Assembly (NCBI GenBank): GCA_963277665.1 | Contig: OY728159.1 | Location: 1,024,629,343-1,024,693,342 of the forward strand | Reading direction: 5' to 3' | Source: Viscum album | Lineage: Eukaryota; Streptophyta; Magnoliopsida; Santalales; Viscaceae | Length of the DNA: 64,000 nt | Shown here: piece by piece, positions 11,818-22,500 of the stretch | Layout: every line of letters starts with the position of its first letter | Numbering within the stretch: the first letter of the stretch is position 1 | Position numbers and translations under genes: made by a program | The notes under the pieces: model-generated | What the model saw: only the letters and a program-made list of their open reading frames with translations | Told to the model about the DNA's origin: nothing | Database searches by the model: none

Positions 11818-12335
11818 AAACTACTTCTTCTAATGCCTTTTAGCTCTTTTTTCATATCATTCCTCAGATTCAAATATTCTTAAGCCATAGTTTACATTTT
11901 TTCCCTCATACTTGAGTATGGTAATATGCTTTCAGATAAATTGTCAAGGAATTGAATCCATTTTAATCCATTTCGGTCAAAGCTATTTCGACCTTAAACA
12001 TTAGCCCCTTTATGTCCAGCGCGCATGACTTTAAACTGCCCACACAAAAGACAAAGGAACTCTGAATAAAAGTCAAGTTCCAGCTCACTAAATATACATT
12101 TTTTGTATGATTTAAGTAATATTGAGCGGTTAAAAGATTCAAAGTTTGTAGGGTTATTTGTAATAATCCTAGTAAAAATCAAACTATGATTACTAAGCCC
12201 ATTGGCTTAAGTAAATTTGAAGCAGGTAATGGAAGAATGCAGGTACAAATGATTGAAGACGAAAGTGTTTTTTTTTTTATACACAAGAGTTAGAAGGACA
12301 TCCACAGACTGGAGTCTCTTCTCTCTTTCAAGAAA
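11818..12335. other. Non-coding stretch downstream of the antisense gene
   Basis: Holds one stray ATGACTTTAAACTG core (about 12025-12038) and a T9 run near 12268. Being 3' of the antisense gene it should contain its transcript end, but I see no clear polyadenylation signal. Confidence 0.5.
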
Positions 12336-15300
12336 TTACAGAAGATTGTCAACATAAGTCTTCATTTGATGTATAGCATCCTGAGCCTTATCAGCAGTTA
12401 CTTGAAGCTCGTGCACTTGACCAGCTTCACTCTTTTCAGCTTGCTGAAGTTCCTTCTTAGCATCTGTGATGGCTTTCATGCCATTCATATGAGATTAATC
12501 TAATGATTTATTAAGCTGATCAAGTTCCCCAGTAACAGCATCTAACTGTTGCTGGAGTTGCACCTGTTGGACGACCTTTTCTTTGATTTTTTGATTCAGA
12601 TACTTCATCTTGACAGCATAATCAGCTTCAGCCTGGGATACCGCAGCCTCAAATTCGCCTATGTTGACTGACAATTTCACTCTGGTCAAATCTTCGCGAC
12701 TTGTCTGCACTTGCTCCCTCCTGAAAATGATCTGTTTCACCGCAGCATGGATCTTTTCATACCCAAAACCACCAAGTCCCATTATAACAAATTGGGATGA
12801 CAATCCGGAAATTTTTGATGGTAGCTCTTTTAAAGGCACCCCCAATATGATGTTCCATATGTTATTCCATGCCTTACGTCGTGAAAAGCTGAATGCTTTA
12901 AGCATATCTGGATCTGATTCAATATCATCGTCAGAAGGGGGTATGTAATCTGGAATTAGCGCGCTTAGGGAGGTGCCTTGTCCTGCTCTTTCCCCCCTGA
13001 CTTGTGCTTCTTCACTTTCAATTCCCATTGGGGCAGAGGCTGAGGCCTCATATTCGGATCTAGTCATTGCAGTTGATGGTCCTGCATGATTAATTGAAAG
13101 GTTTAGTCAGCTTCAAAGGATAACAAAAGAATGGATTGTCTTGCGAATAAAGTACAATCACAAATATTGTTATCCATTACCCAATGGTGGTTCAGCAACC
13201 TGAGAAGACTTCTCCCTATCTTTCCCAGTTTCAACAGGATTTTCAAGATGGGTCTCAGGAGAGTTTATTGGATTTATCTCTACTTGAGATAATGTTTCTG
13301 CAATGATAGGGTTGACATCAGTGTCCACACTCTCTTCGGGCATTGGCAGTTCAGCGGCTTCTACGGAAGAAACTGCATATTATTTTCCATCATCGTAAGA
13401 AGTATATTTTTTAAAAAAAAATTGGGCGAAGGGTAGCACTCACGCCCAAGGTCTTCTAAATCACATGACAACTTAGCATGATCATAAAATTCTTCAAAAG
13501 TCATTCCTTGATTCATCATTTCATCCAATGATACTTCAGAATCTTGGTTAGTCTCACCAGTGGGAACATTTGCTACGTCTTCTTGCCGACTTATGTCCTG
13601 CAACCCCTGACCCTGGACAGCATCTTCAGTAATAAGAGGGATACTGGGAATGGATGGTAGCTCTTCTCCAGGAGCAACCAAGTCAGCCTGGGTCTGTGAT
13701 TGTTCTACAGCACCTTCCACGACCTTTGAAGAAGGATCAGTCCCTTCCCTCAAGGGGGGAATTGAAGAAGCCCCTGCAATCCTCAGAAATATGAGTAACC
13801 ATATGATTATGGGTATAAACTCATGATTGTTCGAAGGACTTACCACTACTAATGAAACGTTTAGCTATGGATTTCCTCCTTCGTTGCCTTGGCTTCTTTT
13901 GTTTTTTCGGAGTATCAGTAGTCTCCCTTATTGGCACTTGGATTGGCGAATGAAAGGCTATGTCCAGTGCCTCATTCATGGCCTGCTGGCCTGGAGATAT
14001 CTCGCCTGGTTCGCGAGGAGAATCAGCAGCAGCCCCGATAGCAGTACCACCAGGGCTATATTGTGGCGAAGGAACCCCGGTTCCTTTCTTTGCAAGCTGC
14101 AAGATGAAGAAAATAACTTCCTTAAGTAACAAAGCTTCAACTAAAATCAAGTTGCAAAGAAAATAAGGAAAGAAAACTTACATCTTCAGGAGCCGCGTAC
14201 TCTTGCCATTCCTCATCTCCAGAACCACCAGCCCCCTCAGTGGTTCCACGATCAATCATTTCCTTCACCTGCCTGGTGATAAGAACCGAATTATCAGTGG
14301 CATATATGAGCATTTCCATCTCTCTGATGTAAGCTCGCACTTCATTGGGGTTGTCTCCGTATTAAAGGTCTTTAGAAGATAGAAGATATCCTATCCCAGG
14401 AAGTTGTAGGCCCTCACACAAATCCAGCCAGGCGGTCTCAGTATCACAGTATAAGCTCTGCCATAGCTGAATAGCCTCTGGTCTTAGATATAAAGGCTGT
14501 GAGGAAGGTCCTACAATTTTTGATTTTAATTTCTTCCCGACTCCTGCAACTACAGATAGAGAATAAGAAAGTAAGACATATTACTTTATAAAGTAGCAGT
14601 GATTGAAGTTATTACAATCAAATAACTCACCAGGAGATGATGGAGTGGGTCTTTTAACTCTGGCCGGAGGATTATATCGGGCACGAAACCGCTTTGCTGC
14701 CGGTTGTGCCTCATCATCCCCATCATGATAATCCGATTAATCAGTTCTAGAAGAGGAGTCTGTTGAACCTATTTCAGGTGGAGAAGCGTCACCTTCATGA
14801 GGAAGAGTTTCTTTCTCTACAGTCCTCTTCCTCTTTCCCACTTGATATAATGGGTGATTCAATATCCCTTTAGGGTATGATGCTATCCAGTGTTCGGCAT
14901 ATAATGTAGTCAGATAATGTGCCTCTTTTTCAACTGGTAGATCAAATACTGCCCCAGTCTTCTCTCTTGATGTCAGCAACCATAGTTGTCGAGCAACCAT
15001 CGGATGTTGCTCTAACCTGACATGTACTGGAGGGGATACAACAATCTGTTGCAAACATTTGAATTGGCGTGAAAATCTATATGGAGCATAGGCCTCGCAT
15101 ATGATTTCTCCATCAATCCTGGCTACTAACACGCCATCCCGGAAAGCTAGCATGTATGCCCTCAAATCCAAATGGGCTTTCCCATCATCAACAAACCGCC
15201 CGGATGGCGGACTTCCATAAGGAAAGAAGTTGAAATACTTATACATGCTTAGTCTTACTTTCATGTCATAACCATTAACATCTAATGGAGCAATTCCATA

Positions 15301-16698
15301 GAATGCTTGCACTGACGGTCTGAAAGAGCTTCCAGGAATTTGTAATCCATTCTGTACATTGTAAGTCCTGAAGTGAGTGGCGATCCATCCCCACAAAACC
15401 TGGAATGGTCCCACTATTCTTAAAGGAGATTTACCCTGGAAGACGTGAAGTAAACTCCTGTGAATCTTTGCTAAAATGGGGGTAGCTAACCCAACCATTT
15501 TTCCCTCAGCCAACATGGCCACAATGACGAAGGTCCCTGGCCTAACGCCTCCCTTCGAATCCCTGACCGGCAAGAGATAAACACTGAGCCACATTTCCAA
15601 GAAACCCGCCAGACGAGTTTTCTTTGGAATTCTTTGATTCACTTCATATCCCCATTTTTCAAACTCTCCTGCTTCTAGAGTTGGCCAGAATGTGCCAGGA
15701 GCTCCTCTCTTCTCAGGTTTTGGACAAGTGGTAGGACGTCTGGGCCAGGTATCCTTGGATTTCTTTTTCTTGGATCCTTTTTCTTTTGGATCTATCCCTT
15801 TCTTCTCAGTAAGAAACACATTCATCCATTCTTCCAGATGAATATCTTTTCTAAAATGAGTTAATGAGGTCTCTGAACTCTTGAGCCTGTGAAAGATTTT
15901 AAATAATTCTCAAGCCAAAGCAGGAGTCTTCTCTGGATCATTCCAAGTCACCTTGGGAGGAATGAATTCATCATACATATCGCCCAAGATTGGAGCTCCT
16001 GAAATCTTGTGCACATCCCACAAACTGATACCTACTTCTCCATGAGTCAAATGGAAAGAATTAGTCGCTGGGCTCCAGTGGCTGAGTATCTCTGGCACGA
16101 AGTTATCATGTCTATAAATATATGTTTGCCCAACCCAAACAACCTCATATATTGCAGCTCTCTTCAGATCCTCAATAAACTTTGCGCAAGTCTGTCGCAC
16201 CCAGTATACCCACATCCAAGTTGGCTTCACACCTCCCCCAGGACAGAAATCCCAAATTTTCTTCCAGCCTTTGGATTGATCCATCTGAGCATTTCGGAAG
16301 ATTGAAGGATGACAATGTGGTTGAAGCTCAGGTGTATGTTTTTTCAGATCTGGTGTGCAAGGGCTATGATGCATCACATAAGCCTTCTCCACTGTTCCAG
16401 CAGTTTGAAATACTCCTCCGCCTGAGATATTTGCTGAAGAAAAATTGGTATAATTCTGAAACCACGAAAATGGAAGATAATTCTTTACTTCTGGAATAAT
16501 GACTTCTTGCAGATGACCATGACCATACAAAGGTAGATAAGTGCAGTGAGGAAAGTCGCGATGATATTTCTTCAGATACTTAGCCAAATCTGGAAGAGTA
16601 CTGTCTTTGACATTATAGTAATCAGGGCCAATGATATCCATCATATCATCTATCCGCTTGCTAGCCAGTTCATCAATTAATCCAGGTCTAAGAGCCAT
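12336..16698 (-). pseudogene. Antisense multi-exon gene of the Tat element: plant mobile domain plus coiled coil
   Basis: Exons on the minus strand: 16698-14631, 14549-14182, 14096-13844, 13773-13444, 13372-13181, 13081-12336. The five introns (81, 85, 70, 71 and 99 bp) all have GT-AG ends and strong donors (GTGAGT, GTAAGT, GTAATG). Joined, they keep one frame of 1319 codons with stop at 12336-12338. Four in-frame stops spoil this copy: TGA 15910-15912, TAA 14737-14739, TAA 14362-14364, TAA 12495-12497. Residues 1 to about 450 match the plant mobile domain (HLTHGEVGISLWDVHKISG; later GFLEMWLSVYLLP and LAEGKMVGLATPILAKIH). A basic KKQKKPRQRRRK stretch (about 13870-13905) looks like a nuclear signal, and the last 150 residues are predicted coiled coil. 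Antisense extra ORFs with PMD are known in Tat elements; their role is unknown. The ATG at 16698 follows a leader-intron acceptor. Confidence 0.85.
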
Positions 16699-16703
16699 TG
16701 AAT

Positions 16704-16882
16704 CTGCACAGGAGTTGAATAAATTTAACTCTTAAATGAGTTTATTTTTTTCATAAAATTTGTGAAAGAATTCGAAAAAATGTCTAAGGCATTAAGGCGC
16801 GCAAGTATGGAGATGTCGCGCAAGTAATACATGTGCCGCGCAGGTTTTTGTCGCGCAAGTATTACCGCGCAAGCCCTATTAC
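16704..16882 (-). other. Probable leader intron of the antisense gene
   Basis: On the minus strand CTCTCAAG is followed by GTAATA at 16882-16877, and the acceptor TCCTGTGCAG ends at 16704, five bases before the ATG. Together with the TATA box at 17007-17014 this gives a non-coding first exon of about 16883-16980. Prediction only. Confidence 0.6.
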
Positions 16883-17006
16883 CTTGAGAGTAGCGCGGCA
16901 GCGAGGAAACAGTGAAAACAAGAGACTTGCGCGGCGGGGAAGACTTGCGCGGCGAGAGCTCGAGAAATCCGGAAATCCAGATGCATGTAACGGAGGTGAG
17001 GCCATG

Positions 17007-17014
17007 TATTTATA
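17007..17014 (-). promoter_or_regulatory. TATA box of the antisense gene
   Basis: Minus strand reads CCTATAAATACATGG. It lies about 125 bp upstream of the predicted leader-intron donor and about 310 bp upstream of the ATG, giving an expected start near 16980. It faces away from the LTR promoter (TATA 17441). Confidence 0.6.
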
Positions 17015-17180
17015 GGCCAGGAAGCCTACCTGCGCGCCACACCCAGAACGCTTAAGGCCTGCGCGACGCAGACTTGCGCGCCGCCCTCTGCGCACTGAAA
17101 GACTTCCGCGCCCTCCCTTTTCCTTTGAATGGATTCGATTTCCTCAGAGTCAAATCCTCATTTCTCTCCGGATCCAACTC

Positions 17181-17193
17181 TGAGGGGGGATTT
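17181..17193 (+). other. Polypurine tract
   Basis: TGAGGGGGGATTT directly before the LTR start TGTTGAC. Primer site for plus-strand DNA synthesis in LTR retrotransposons. Its position and plus orientation fix the left edge of the 3' LTR. Confidence 0.8.
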
Positions 17194-17440
17194 TGTTGAC
17201 GCTCCTTTTGTCACAGAATCTAAAGATCGGAAAAGGGAATATCTGAGCTCAAAGTGATTCAGCCTTTGAAGAAAACATCAAAAATCAACAAAGGAAGGAA
17301 GAAAGGATCAACAGCAACATCACCGCGCAAGGTATCTAACTGGCGCGCAAGTGTACTTGCGCGGCCATTTTTGGGCGCGCAGGTGACTTGCGCGACCTAA
17401 TTGGTAACCGCCCGGTAACCGCCCTGGGTCTTCTTTTGCC

Positions 17441-17448
17441 TATAAATA
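17441..17448 (+). promoter_or_regulatory. LTR promoter TATA box
   Basis: TATAAATA 247 bp into the LTR, a usual place for the U3/R boundary; transcription would start near 17470. Preceded by a repeated TAACCGCCC (17405-17423) and four CGCGCAAG-type motifs. Confidence 0.7.
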
Positions 17449-18082
17449 GACCCTGTGGGCCCCCCATTCGAGAGGATCTTTTTCCAGAAACTCGTATTGA
17501 AGCTCCCGACGCCCAAGTCTCTTCTCAAAGCTTCTGGAACACTTCTAAGGTAATTTCTTACTTAGAACGGAAGATCTAAAGAGAAGAAGGAAGGCCTAAG
17601 TGTTGAAACTTATCAAACACTTGCGCGCCGACTTATTTCCTTCAATATAACTTGCGCGTCCCTTTTCTGGAAGAACCTCGAGAACATTCTAAAGGGTTTA
17701 AAAAAGAGTCGCTCAAGTATTTCATTACTGGTTGAAAATCGCGCAAGTACACTATGTGTCGCGCAGGTATACCTGCGCGACCAATACTTGCGCGCCCATG
17801 GAAGACATGCGCGCCTTGCAAGACTTGCGCGCCCCTATCTTTTTGGGTGCCCATCTTGCCCATTTTACCCCTCTTAATCCATTTCACCTTTCCTTTTCAA
17901 GATTCAGTCTTCAAGACACTCTTCAAAGCCATTTATGGCATGATTTCTTGATTTGACTTTCTTATCTGAAAGGAATTCTGTGGAATCTCTCTCAAAGTCT
18001 AGTGATTTAAATATCTTTATGTCACTAAAATACGAAGAGTTCATTCATTCAACCTCATCCTTTAAGATGAGAGAATCTTAAC

Positions 18083-18622
18083 CTGGGTCTCCTTTTCAGG
18101 AATAATCCCCAGTTATAAAACCTTTAATCGGGGCATCTTCCTCAGGAGTAAGCCCCAAATTCTTAAAGTTCCCAATCTTGGGCATCCTCCTCAGGAGTAA
18201 GCCCCAATCAAGTCCTTTAATCTTGGGAATCCTCCTCAGGAGTAAGCCCCAATCAAGTCCTTTAATCTTGGGCATCTTTCTTAAGAATAAGCCCCAACCT
18301 CAAATATGGGCATCCTCCTCAGGAGTAAGCCCCAAACCTTAATCCCTAACCCGGGTCTCCTTTTCAGGAATAAGACTCAGTCATAACCATGGGATTCCTT
18401 TTCAGGAGTAATCCCCAAGTCCCTTAACCTGGGTCTCGTTTTCAGGAATAAGACTCAGTCATAACCTTGGGTCTCCTTTTTAGGAATAAGCCCCAAGTCC
18501 CCTTTAATTTCTCTTAACCAGTCATAATTTACCTTTGATTTGGGTTTCCTTTTCAGGAGTAAAACCCAATCATAAGTCCCCTCCTAACTTGGGTATCCTC
18601 CTTAGGAGTAAGCCCCAAGATT
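18083..18622 (+). repeat. Array of about 12 hairpin units inside the LTR
   Basis: Units of about 30-38 bp, repeated every 30-75 bp: a G-rich arm (TTGGGCATCC), a short loop, AGGAGTAAGCCCCAA. Starts at about 18083, 18130, 18177, 18222, 18267, 18306, 18350, 18387, 18425, 18462, 18535 and 18586. Both arms change together: GGGTCT pairs with AGACTC (18350, 18425), GGGATTCC with GGAGTAATCCCC (18387), GGGTTT with AAACCC (18535), and the inner TCCT/AGGA becomes TCTT/AAGA (18267). Confidence 0.85.
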
Positions 18623-18905
18623 AGAGTATTCAAATATCCATGAAGCACATATAACTTTATGGACCCTGTTCATGGATTTTTTTCCCTAAAAGTAAATCCT
18701 AAACCTTCATCTATCTGGGCAGTCATCCATACATAAGCCCCAAACAAATTCTTATGATTGCATCTTTCATGGCACAATTGTCTAAATTTTTACCAATACC
18801 TCTTGTTTCTCGCACCGAGCATGACTCACGTGAGCTTAGAGTGTAAAAGTAATTAGGACATTCATCTTTGAGCCATCAATCATAAACATCATACTCCATA
18901 ATTCG

Positions 18906-18977
18906 AACTACGTGGGTTCTGATTCCTTTTTTTCAAAAGAAAGGATACGTAGGTAGCCTATTTATGGGTTCGATCCC
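18906..18977 (+). other. Fourth CTACGT hairpin with tRNA-B-box-like tail
   Basis: CTACGT pairs with ACGTAG, and the inner stem is TCCTTT/AAAGGA, different in sequence from the other copies but still paired. GGGTTCGATCCC follows at 18966-18977, close to the tRNA T-arm / B-box consensus. No complete tRNA could be folded around it by eye. Confidence 0.6.
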
Positions 18978-19537
18978 AACTTTGAAATAATCTCTGTCCT
19001 TCTGAATGACGATAAACTTCAAGTGCCCCACTAAGTGGCTTTAAAACCAGCCTGGTCATCATAATGACCAAGAGACTTTTATATAAATGTTTTGAGGGAT
19101 ACCATTGACCAAATAATCTCTAAAACAGATATAGATGATTCTCTATTGATGAAGAACCTCGAATACATATAAAAGATTCTCTAAATTTCTTGCATATTTA
19201 ATCATTGATTGTTAAAACTAAAGGAAAGCACATTTTTTACTTGGTAATGTAATAAGGATTCACGAACATAACTTAAATCTATAAAGAGAGTCCCGGAGTA
19301 GACAATAATTCCCCTCAAAAAGGTGTGATGAGTCCGACCTCCCATCCTCTCGACCAATGCAAATTCCTAAGCCTCATTAGTCCACAGGCTAGTGATCGCC
19401 TGCCTTTGGAAAGTAGGTCCAAACGGATGCGGAATCATTGGATATTTCCGGTTCTACGAACAAACCCGTTAGAAACCGATCGGAACGTTTGAATCTCCCG
19501 TCCATGAGGTCATCCCCGGATTCCGCGCGAAACAACA

Positions 19538-22500
19538 GTACACAACATTTAATAAATAAGTGGTGAATAATGGAAATCTCACAGAATTAAAAGTGAGATA
19601 AGAAATCTCTTACCTCGTGTATGACTTGACCCGTTCGTTCTTTAATCTCTAGAATAATAAACTAAATTTAATTTATACTTACTTAATAACATTTTAATAT
19701 TTTATTAATCCTTTTATATCACTTATTACCATGTTATAAACATTATGAAATCATTTATGTTAATAAATGTTGTTTGGTCGATATTTAGTATTTGAGTCAA
19801 AAATGAACTTATTAAAATTACATGTTGTTCATGTGATAAAAAATAAATTATCTCCAGAATTATATTCATGATTTAGATATCATATATATCATATATATCC
19901 AGTATATATATGTATTTATAATATTACATAACATTTGGATCTAAGAAATGAAATGCACCGTTCATGGAGACGTTAAGTCGTACGTACGCATGAATGCAAC
20001 TTTCATTTATATTTCTTATTTATTGGAATTAAAACATAATATTACATATGTATATTATAATTACAGTATAATATCATATATAATTTCATTAAACCCATCC
20101 TTTATATGTTCCACATATGGAATGAATGAGTCATATCTCTTTGAGGGGGCGGTAGTCCGCACGTCCCCAAATGAAATTATTGTATTTACCCACTATGGAA
20201 ACCATAAAGGTATTCCGTAAATGAAAAATACAGAAGTATAGAAACAATATAAATATAATATATATCACATATAAATATAGTTCCATATTAATTGAAACCA
20301 TAGGAGGTGGTAGAAGAATATTGAACAATCATCCTTTCGTGAGGCGTTAGTTTGTCGTCCACCGAAATTGTATGTTCTTTACCCATTATATGGAGGTGTG
20401 TGTAAGTGTAGTTAGAATAATCCTCATAAAAACAACCTATTATATTTAGGATACTAATTTTGTTATAGAAAAATGAATAAAAATAGTTTAGGTGGTTGGA
20501 TAAGTAAAATAAAATAAAATAACTTAAGAGAAGACGTTACCTTTAAATCGGGTATCTCTTTTTGGTTTGAACCAAAAGGTTTACTTGAGTTAACTTATGC
20601 CTATAATAAGGATTATAAGGGTATGATATCGATGTTGGGAGATTAATTGGGTAGATTTTTTATGAGAAAAGTGGCTTTATAAGTGTTAGTAATGGGTTAT
20701 AAGTGATGGATTTTTATAAGAGGGGGGAGGGGCTCTTTAAGAAATCTTGAAAATATTATTTTTTTTATATAATGATATTTGGTTTATAAAGTTTAAAAAC
20801 TTATTAAAGTATAATATAAGATGACACATGTTTAAAATAAAATCATCCAATAATATTTGGATAGTTTTTGGATATTTATTTCATCTTTTTAATCTTATTT
20901 ATTTAAATCATTCATTAATGATGTAAACACTGCATCATTATTGTGTCATAAATATTTTTCTCTATTTGATGTCTAAAAATTATAAAAAAAATACCATGAT
21001 GCAGGAAATATTCTTATATTTAAAATTAATATTTATAAATTAATAGATAACTTATATAACCCCATTTAAAAATTGATTTACTAGAATATATATGTTTATG
21101 TCATTTTGGTCGTTACTTTAAATTAGTTAATATAAAGTGTAATTATCACTCTCATGTGGCTCCATGGGGTCCCAAAATCGACCCAAGGATGACCATGGTC
21201 GGAAATATGTCAACCAATATGATTATGACACATGTTAGGGTAATTTAATATTATTATTATTATATTTTTTTATACTTATTTACCAGATTTACCCTTTAAC
21301 CAAGGTAAATAAAATTCTTTTTGAAGTAAATATTCATAATGTATAAAAATAAAAGATAAATATTTATATAATATGGACCTCCATATTCTAAATATCATAA
21401 CCATTTTACAAAATTCAAAACAAATAAGTGGCAGAAATCAATTTAAAATTAATTCTCGTTGTCAAAACAAAAAACGTGTTTTTAAAAAATAATAACTATC
21501 AAAATATTGACGCTTATTTATGTTCAATTTCAATGTGAAATTACATCCAATGACCAAAATTGGATTAAATGGTAAAAAATAATATAATTAAACTTTAAAA
21601 CCAATTAAAATGATAATCAAACATTATAAATATATTAGATTAAAAGGCAGTTTTTGAATTAAAATACAGTACATTTCACTATTCATTAAAAAATTAATTT
21701 TATCAAAAATATACCAAAAAATTACCCAAAGTAAATCTTGATATACTGATTCTAAATAATAATTTTATTTTTTCAAATATAACATATAAAACTGACCAAA
21801 ACTAGATTTAAATAGGGTTCACCATCAAAAGGTGGTAAATCGACCTTTTAATGAATATTAGAGTATTTATGCTTAAAATTGGATTCTTTCTTATTTTAAT
21901 CCTCCAAAATTTATTGGGTAAATGTAAAAACATTAAAAAAAATATTTAATCATAATACGGTTATTTTTTTTCATTCCCACCAATACAACGACTATGCGTT
22001 AACTACCATTTAAAATAATATTGTTATATTAATATTTTTTAGTATAACTCAACATTATGTGCAACGTATGTTTTCAATGAAACCTATTGTTGTGTATCAA
22101 GTATGAAATCTAACATATAATCCCCTTTAAGTTAAATTAATATTTAATTCATGAATTTTAATAAATATAAAAAAATTATATTCTTTATTTACCTGGGATA
22201 TTACGAATAATGCTTCCAAGTGTCCTGTCCAGTGTTATATCTGATAGGAATATGATGTTTTTATCGTTTTTATAGAAAGGATGTTAATTTTCAATGATGT
22301 TATGGGTGAAATTTTATACATTCTTTATTTCAAAGACTAACGGTCATTCTAATGAAACTATCTTGATATTGGAGGATATTCTCGGAGCCTTAATTCATGA
22401 CTTCAATGACTCCTGGAAGGATTAACATTCCTAGGTGGAATTCTCTTATAAAAAAGTTATCAATCACTTATCCAGATGGACCCATATGAATAATTATATT

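Larger units (their letters stand above)
16797..17835. repeat. Cluster of the 9-mer CGCGCAAGT / ACTTGCGCG
   Basis: Fourteen exact copies by eye, on both strands, at about 16798, 16817, 16852, 16925, 16943, 17072, 17344, 17355, 17386, 17619, 17650, 17740, 17786 and 17823, plus near copies (CGCGCAGGT, CGCGCAAGG). Some form palindromes, such as 17344-17363. The cluster runs across the antisense promoter, the polypurine tract and the LTR promoter, and stops near 17835. It stands out as CpG-rich in AT-rich surroundings. Confidence 0.85.
1..19537 (+). mobile_element. Tat/Ogre-lineage Ty3-gypsy LTR retrotransposon (5' end outside window)
   Basis: A single long element lacking only its 5' LTR and leader. 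Order seen: extra 5' ORF, gag, aspartic protease, reverse transcriptase, degenerate retroviral-type RNase H, intact-looking archaeal-type RNase H, integrase, repeat-rich 3' region, antisense gene, polypurine tract, 3' LTR. Two RNase H domains and an antisense ORF between pol and the LTR are known hallmarks of the plant Tat lineage. All plus-strand coding lies in one frame (codons starting at multiples of 3) from base 3 to 8906, with stops only at 972, 1548, 5277, 6942 and 7920 and no frameshift. This argues for a fairly young, inactivated copy. The LTR ends TGTTG/CAACA are perfect inverted repeats; the expected 5-bp target duplication would be GTACA (19538-19542), but the 5' flank is not visible. 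Confidence 0.9.
17194..19537 (+). repeat. 3' LTR of the Tat element (2344 bp)
   Basis: Starts TGTTGACGC right after the polypurine tract and ends GCGAAACAACA; TGTTG and CAACA are perfect 5-bp inverted ends. Inside: TATAAATA at 17441-17448, the 9-mer cluster up to 17835, a 12-unit hairpin array (18083-18622), a block shared with the region after pol (18798-18843), and a fourth CTACGT hairpin (18906-18952) followed by GGGTTCGATCCC. The length fits the long LTRs of Tat/Ogre elements. The 5' LTR is outside the window, so the right edge rests on the inverted ends alone. Confidence 0.8.

Noticed and set aside
18966..18977. tRNA gene suggested by GGGTTCGATCCC
   Set aside because: No A-box, acceptor stem or anticodon arm at proper spacing; kept only as a B-box-like motif.
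19948..20220. 90-codon open frame
   Set aside because: AT-rich, no recognisable domain, overlaps a weak repeat, no splice or promoter support.
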